The notes beneath the pieces were generated by a model. The model made no database searches. It was not told the origin of the DNA and saw only the letters and a list, made by a program, of their open reading frames with translations. From Chlorella sorokiniana (Eukaryota > Chlorophyta > Trebouxiophyceae > Chlorellales > Chlorellaceae), in the NCBI GenBank assembly GCA_025917655.1, contig CP084620.1, positions 682,001 to 746,000 on the forward strand: a DNA stretch of 64,000 nucleotides, in the 5' to 3' direction. Within the stretch, counting starts at the first letter, position 1. The number at the start of each line of letters is the position of its first letter. Position numbers and translations under genes: made by a program. Positions 60,464-64,000 of this stretch are shown here, in pieces.

Positions 60464-61547
60464 ATGGCGCAGGCAGGCTTCTTGCAGCTCACCTGTTTGC
60501 CAGGAATATGCAGCACCACATCTAGCAAACGCATCGCAGCTGTTGGCATCAGTAAACTCCGGACACAGTGCAGCAGCACAGCACACTTGCAGCCTGCGCC
60601 GCCCAGGCCGTCCCTCGTGCAGCGGCTAGCAGCAACATTGCAACGAGCAGCAGCAGCAGTTAATGAGCAGCGAGCGAAAGCCAGCGAAACGCTGTGCAGG
60701 TGGGGCTAGGCGGGGTGGGCGCTTGCAGGGAGCGGCACGGCTCTTTTTATGCTCCTGCTTCCAGCCTGACCAACTCACCAATAGTGACCAGCAGTGATGG
60801 TAGACGCCTTGTTTGCAGGCCCCGGGCCAGCAGCAGCAGCAGCGGCGGCGACTTGCGGCAGCGGCTGGGCGGCCTACTGCTGTGCGCGGCGGCGGCGGCG
60901 GGGCCGCTGCTGGGGGCGGCGCCGCCGGCGTCTGGGCGGACCTTTCCTCCAACTACGTGTTCTGCGTGGGCTTCTGCGGCTGGTTTCTGGCGCAGTTCCT
61001 GAAGATCTTCACCAAGCGCTACAAGACGGGGGTCTGGGACGCCGGCGCTTTCTTTGACTCGGGCGGCATGCCCTCCTCCCACTCCGCCCTCTGCTCCTCC
61101 GTCGCCACCGCCATCGCCATGCAGCAGGGCCTGGGCTCCCCGCTCTTCGCCGTCTCCGTGTGCTTCAGGCAAGCGCCGCTCGCGCCGCCGTCGCAGCAAC
61201 CAGTCGATGGGCCGGCGGCGCCACGTGCCTCATGTTTCAAGCTCCTCACGCCCACAAGCCTTGCCAGCCCTCGATAGCCCTACATGGACACACACACGCC
61301 CTCTCACTTGCGCACACCTGTCCCCGGCCCGACGCCCTGCAGCGTGATCGTGATGTACGACGCGATGGGCATCCGGCGGCACGCCGGCCTGCAGGCGGAG
61401 CTGCTCAACGTGGTGGTGTCGGAGGTGCTGCGGGAGCACCCGCTGAGCGCGCGCAAGCTGAAGGAGGTGCTGGGCCACACGCCGCGCCAGGTGTACGCGG
61501 GCCTGACCCTGGGGGTCCTTGTGGGCCTGCTCTTCCCGGTGTTCTGA
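60464..61547 (+). CDS. DUF212 acid phosphatase / vanadium haloperoxidase-related protein
   Basis: Exon 1 starts at ATG 60464 (MAQAGFLQLTCLPGICSTTS) and reads as a plastid transit peptide. After an intron of about 60699-60817, exon 2 gives RPRASSSSSGGDLRQRLGGL and, after an apparent base loss near 60930, VWADLSSNYVFCVGFCGWFL, AQFLKIFTKRYKTGVWD, DSGGMPSSHSALCSSVATAI and AMQQGLGSPLFAVSVCFS. Exon 3 (from about 61344) gives VIVMYDAMGIRRHAGLQAEL, LNVVVSEVLREHPL and LKEVLGHTPRQVYAGLTLG, stop 61547. SGGMPSSHSA, MYDA-G-R--AG-QAE-LN and LGHTP-QV-AG are the DUF212/YuiD family hallmarks; its SSH resembles the PAP2 phosphatase motif. The activity is unproven. The exon 2/3 intron has a GC donor. Confidence 0.88.
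61170..61343 (+). other. GC-AG intron in the DUF212 gene
   Basis: The exon ends CTTCAG and the intron begins GCAAGC and ends CCTGCAG. Joining there gives CFSVIVMYD in frame and restores the conserved motif. No GT donor nearby gives a continuous frame, so a GC donor is the simplest reading. Confidence 0.65.
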
Positions 61548-61919
61548 GCGGCATGCGGCGGCAGCGGCCCTGCGCCTCATGCCGCTCAGAGTGCCGCCAT
61601 CGCATTCCGCCTTTTTGTCTCCTCCGGCTGCACTGGCCTTTTGAAGCCATCCGCTTTGCATGGTTCAACATCATCGTCGCCTGCAAGTTTTCCACCACTC
61701 AGAGCTTGACAACAACTGTGAACATCGCAGCCGCACGCAAGGAGGACAGGAGCATTACTGCAAAACTGGGGATGGCACGAGGCGGTGAGTTCTCGGAAGA
61801 CCGGAGAGAATCATGGCAGAACTTGCATACGCTGTGTGATTGGCAACAGTTTCCACTTCAGCAGATGAGCAGATCGACTTGGGCACATCCTGGCAGTGGC
61901 GCAACCGCGGAGCGGGCCA

Positions 61920-63901
61920 TCACCACGTTGCCTTGAGGCCCAGCCGCTTCAGCTCCAGCCCCACCAGCGGCTGGCCCTCCACCACAGGCAGCTCCCGGGG
62001 CCTGGAGGGGCGGGGCAGGCATGCGCACGTGAAGGCACGCGTCGAGAGACCGTTCAGCTGGCGCAGCAGAGGCACGGCGGAGCACAGCAACAGAGAGAGC
62101 GTCTGGGCGTGGCACGGCGGGTGAAGGCAGCGCTCACAACGCCAGGAGGCCTGCTGCCCGCAGCCGGGTGCTGCCGCCGACAAAGTCGCCGGCATAATTG
62201 AACTCCAGGCCCGCCTGCTTTGTTCAGGATGGAAAAAGAAGACAGTCAGGCGGCGCCAGCCGAACCAGCTGGCTGAAGATGTGCTCAGCGCAACGGATGG
62301 CAGCGGGCACCTGCGCCCAACCTCAGGCTCACGCCAGGCAGGTTAGCAAGGGGCCCAGAGCCAGATGAGCAGACTGCCGGCACCCCTCCGCCCTCCGCCC
62401 ACACCCACACCCTCCCGCGCGCCTGCGTCAGCTGCACCCCGTTGCTGTGCATGTTGTCAATGGACAGCAGCAGGCGGGCGGGGGGCGGTAGAAGGAGCCC
62501 AGCGACTCCAGCGGGCACTCGTAGCTGCCAGGGGGCAGCATGGGGCGGCACAGAAGGGCAGCGCAGGCTCAGGGCAACCACGCCTGGCTGCACCACTCAG
62601 CGTGGGGCCAGCAGCGTGCTTTATGGAGCTGTTCAGTCAGCAGAGTGCCGGCCATCCCCAGCGGCATGCGGGGCAGCAGCCGCAGCGCCGCACCTCAGGC
62701 GCACGCCCCAGCTGGACTCGGGGAGAGCCAGGCGCTTGGATATCTTCAGGGCGGGGTATGGCAGCGCCTTGAGCGACACCAAGTCATGCACCTTGAGCCG
62801 AGCCTGCGCAGAGATCGGGCGGGAGTGCACGGGAAGGGGTGCGCCGAGAAGTGGAATGAGCGAGCAAGCGAATGCGAGCGATTTTGGTTGGTGGGCAAGC
62901 AGTGTGGCAAGGGCGAGCGTCGATTTGGGCTGCCCAGTGCGGCGGGCCGGACATGGAGCCGCCGCGTCAGGCCCCTCCAGCGCGCAGCGATCCAGTGCTG
63001 GGGCCCTGGGCCGTGAGCGGCGCTCCCTAGGCACATGCCTATCCTTCCTTGCCCCTGCCCCTGCGCCTCATGCTGCAGCCCCACCTGCGGCTGCAGCTCA
63101 GCAGTGTCCAGCTCAAAGGCGAAGCCGAGGCCGAGGTCGAGGGCGGGCACGCGCCGCTTGCCGCCGCAACGCGCCTCGCTCTCGTAGGTGGGACCCAGCT
63201 GCGGCGGGGTGGCAAGGGGGCGTGAACGGTGGTCGAGAAACGCATGGAGGTGGCGCAACTGGCCCAAGCACGAGGGTTTCCGTTCGAGCAGGCTGATTGA
63301 AGGTGACCGCCAGCGCGACAGGCGCCAGCAGGCCGCTGCTGGGTGCACCCCGCTGCGCTCGCGGCGACCGCAGGCATCGCCCATGCAGGCATCGCCCGTG
63401 CTGTGCATGCTGCTGCGGCCGCGCCCCAGGTGCGGGGCTGGGCTTGCCTGCAGGTGGCGCATGACCTTGATGCGAGCGCCGGTGTCCATGAAGGAGACGC
63501 TGGGCAGGTCGTAAACAACGCCCGGGCGGGGAGCAGCAGCGCCGCCGCCATAGCCGCCGCCGTAGCCGCCGCCGCGGCCGGCATAGGCCCCGGGGGCGCC
63601 TGGGGTGGCGCTTGGCCGTAGTAAGCAGCGGAAGGGGGCGGGGGCGAGCCGGGGCGGCGCCGCCCGCTGGGCAGGCCCGCTGCGGAGCCGGGCTGCACGC
63701 GCCACAGCGAGTCGCCCGGGCGCCGCCCTTGAACAGCTTGCGCTTCAGGTCTATGCTGAGCGTGCCCTTGGTGGCTTTCATCAGGTTGTGCAGCGCCACA
63801 AAGCCCTGGCAGCAGCAGCAGCAGGGACAGATGGTGGCGGCGGTGGAAGAAACAGGTGGTGCCTTGCACAGCTGCCGATGCGACAGGACGTGCAGAACCA
63901 T
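61920..63901 (-). CDS. Conserved green-lineage protein of unknown function (probably 5'-partial)
   Basis: Minus-strand exons give, in order, GFVALHNLMKATKGTLSIDL then KRKLFKGG (63810-63720), a Gly/Tyr-rich linker (YAGRGGGYGGGYGGGAA), VVYDLPSVSFMDTGARIKVM, YESEARCGGKRRVPALDLGL then GFAFELDTAELQPQ, ARLKVHDLVSLKALPYPALK then ISKRLALPESSWGVRLR, YECPLESLGSFY, PPARLLLSIDNMHSNGVQLT, LEFNYAGDFVGGSTRLRAAG, and the end ELPVVEGQPLVGLELKRLGL then KATW, stop 61920. Alternating short amphipathic strands (RLLLSIDN, GLELKRLGLK) suggest a beta-rich, perhaps barrel-like or lipid-associated protein. I recall similar plant proteins of unknown function but cannot name the family. The exon at 63810 follows an acceptor, so the start lies near or beyond 63901. 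Base losses near 63720 and 63610 shift the linker frame. Confidence 0.55.
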
Positions 63902-64000
63902 TGAAAGTGCTTCAAGCAGTAGATCTTCTGTTATGTCAAAAACAGCAAGATAGAACAGTTCACAGGCCAGGTGCTGGCCTTGCTGCTGCTGCGGGTGATC

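Overview
The window is nuclear DNA from a GC-rich, intron-dense green alga. A Chlorella-like trebouxiophyte fits best, but the species is an inference. The evidence is plant-lineage protein families split into many short exons with GT-AG introns, several exons per kilobase, C-rich tracts before acceptors, and heavy CAG/GCC low complexity. There are no operons; genes lie on both strands. I recognise no tRNA, rRNA, CRISPR array or complete transposon.

Layout. 1-3.5 kb: a divergent inverted repeat of two head-to-head coding-like copies, then poorly interpretable sequence with one weak hypothetical gene. 3.9-4.9 kb (-): DUF1761-type membrane protein. 5.2-8.5 kb (-): ankyrin-DHHC type S-acyltransferase. 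8.8-12.0 kb (-): TPR protein. 12.5-14.5 kb (+): cysteine synthase-like PLP enzyme. 15.1-26.2 kb (-): full-size PDR/ABCG transporter. 26.7-30.1 kb (-): TRP-like cation channel. 30.8-32.2 kb (+): DUF506/PDDEXK-like protein. 33.1-35.3 kb (-): ABHD13/BEM46-type hydrolase. 35.5-35.9 kb (+): possible small membrane protein. 36.6-49.0 kb (+): Strawberry notch/FORGETTER1-type helicase. 49.5-52.9 kb (+): cyclin-box protein. 53.3-57.3 kb (-): FUSC-type membrane transporter. 57.8-59.1 kb (+): unknown Ala/Gln-rich protein. 59.4-60.2 kb (-): small plastid-type membrane protein. 60.5-61.5 kb (+): DUF212 phosphatase/haloperoxidase-related protein. 61.9 kb to beyond about 63.9 kb (-): conserved protein of unknown function, probably running off the window.

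How they fit together: this is a neighbourhood of unrelated housekeeping, membrane-transport and chromatin genes, not a pathway cluster. Five membrane transport or channel type proteins happen to lie in it. Several genes are divergent with only about 220-680 bases between start codons and may share promoters.

The strongest unexpected signal is technical but affects every annotation. At least seventeen apparent one-base losses, mostly in short G or C runs, interrupt otherwise well-conserved motifs in at least seven different genes. They look like uncorrected sequence errors, not real pseudogenes, so gene models from this window will be artificially broken. Biological oddities worth following are an Arg in place of the Walker A Lys in the first nucleotide-binding domain of the PDR transporter, an apparently shortened motif II in the Strawberry notch helicase, GC-AG introns, and the head-to-head inverted repeat.
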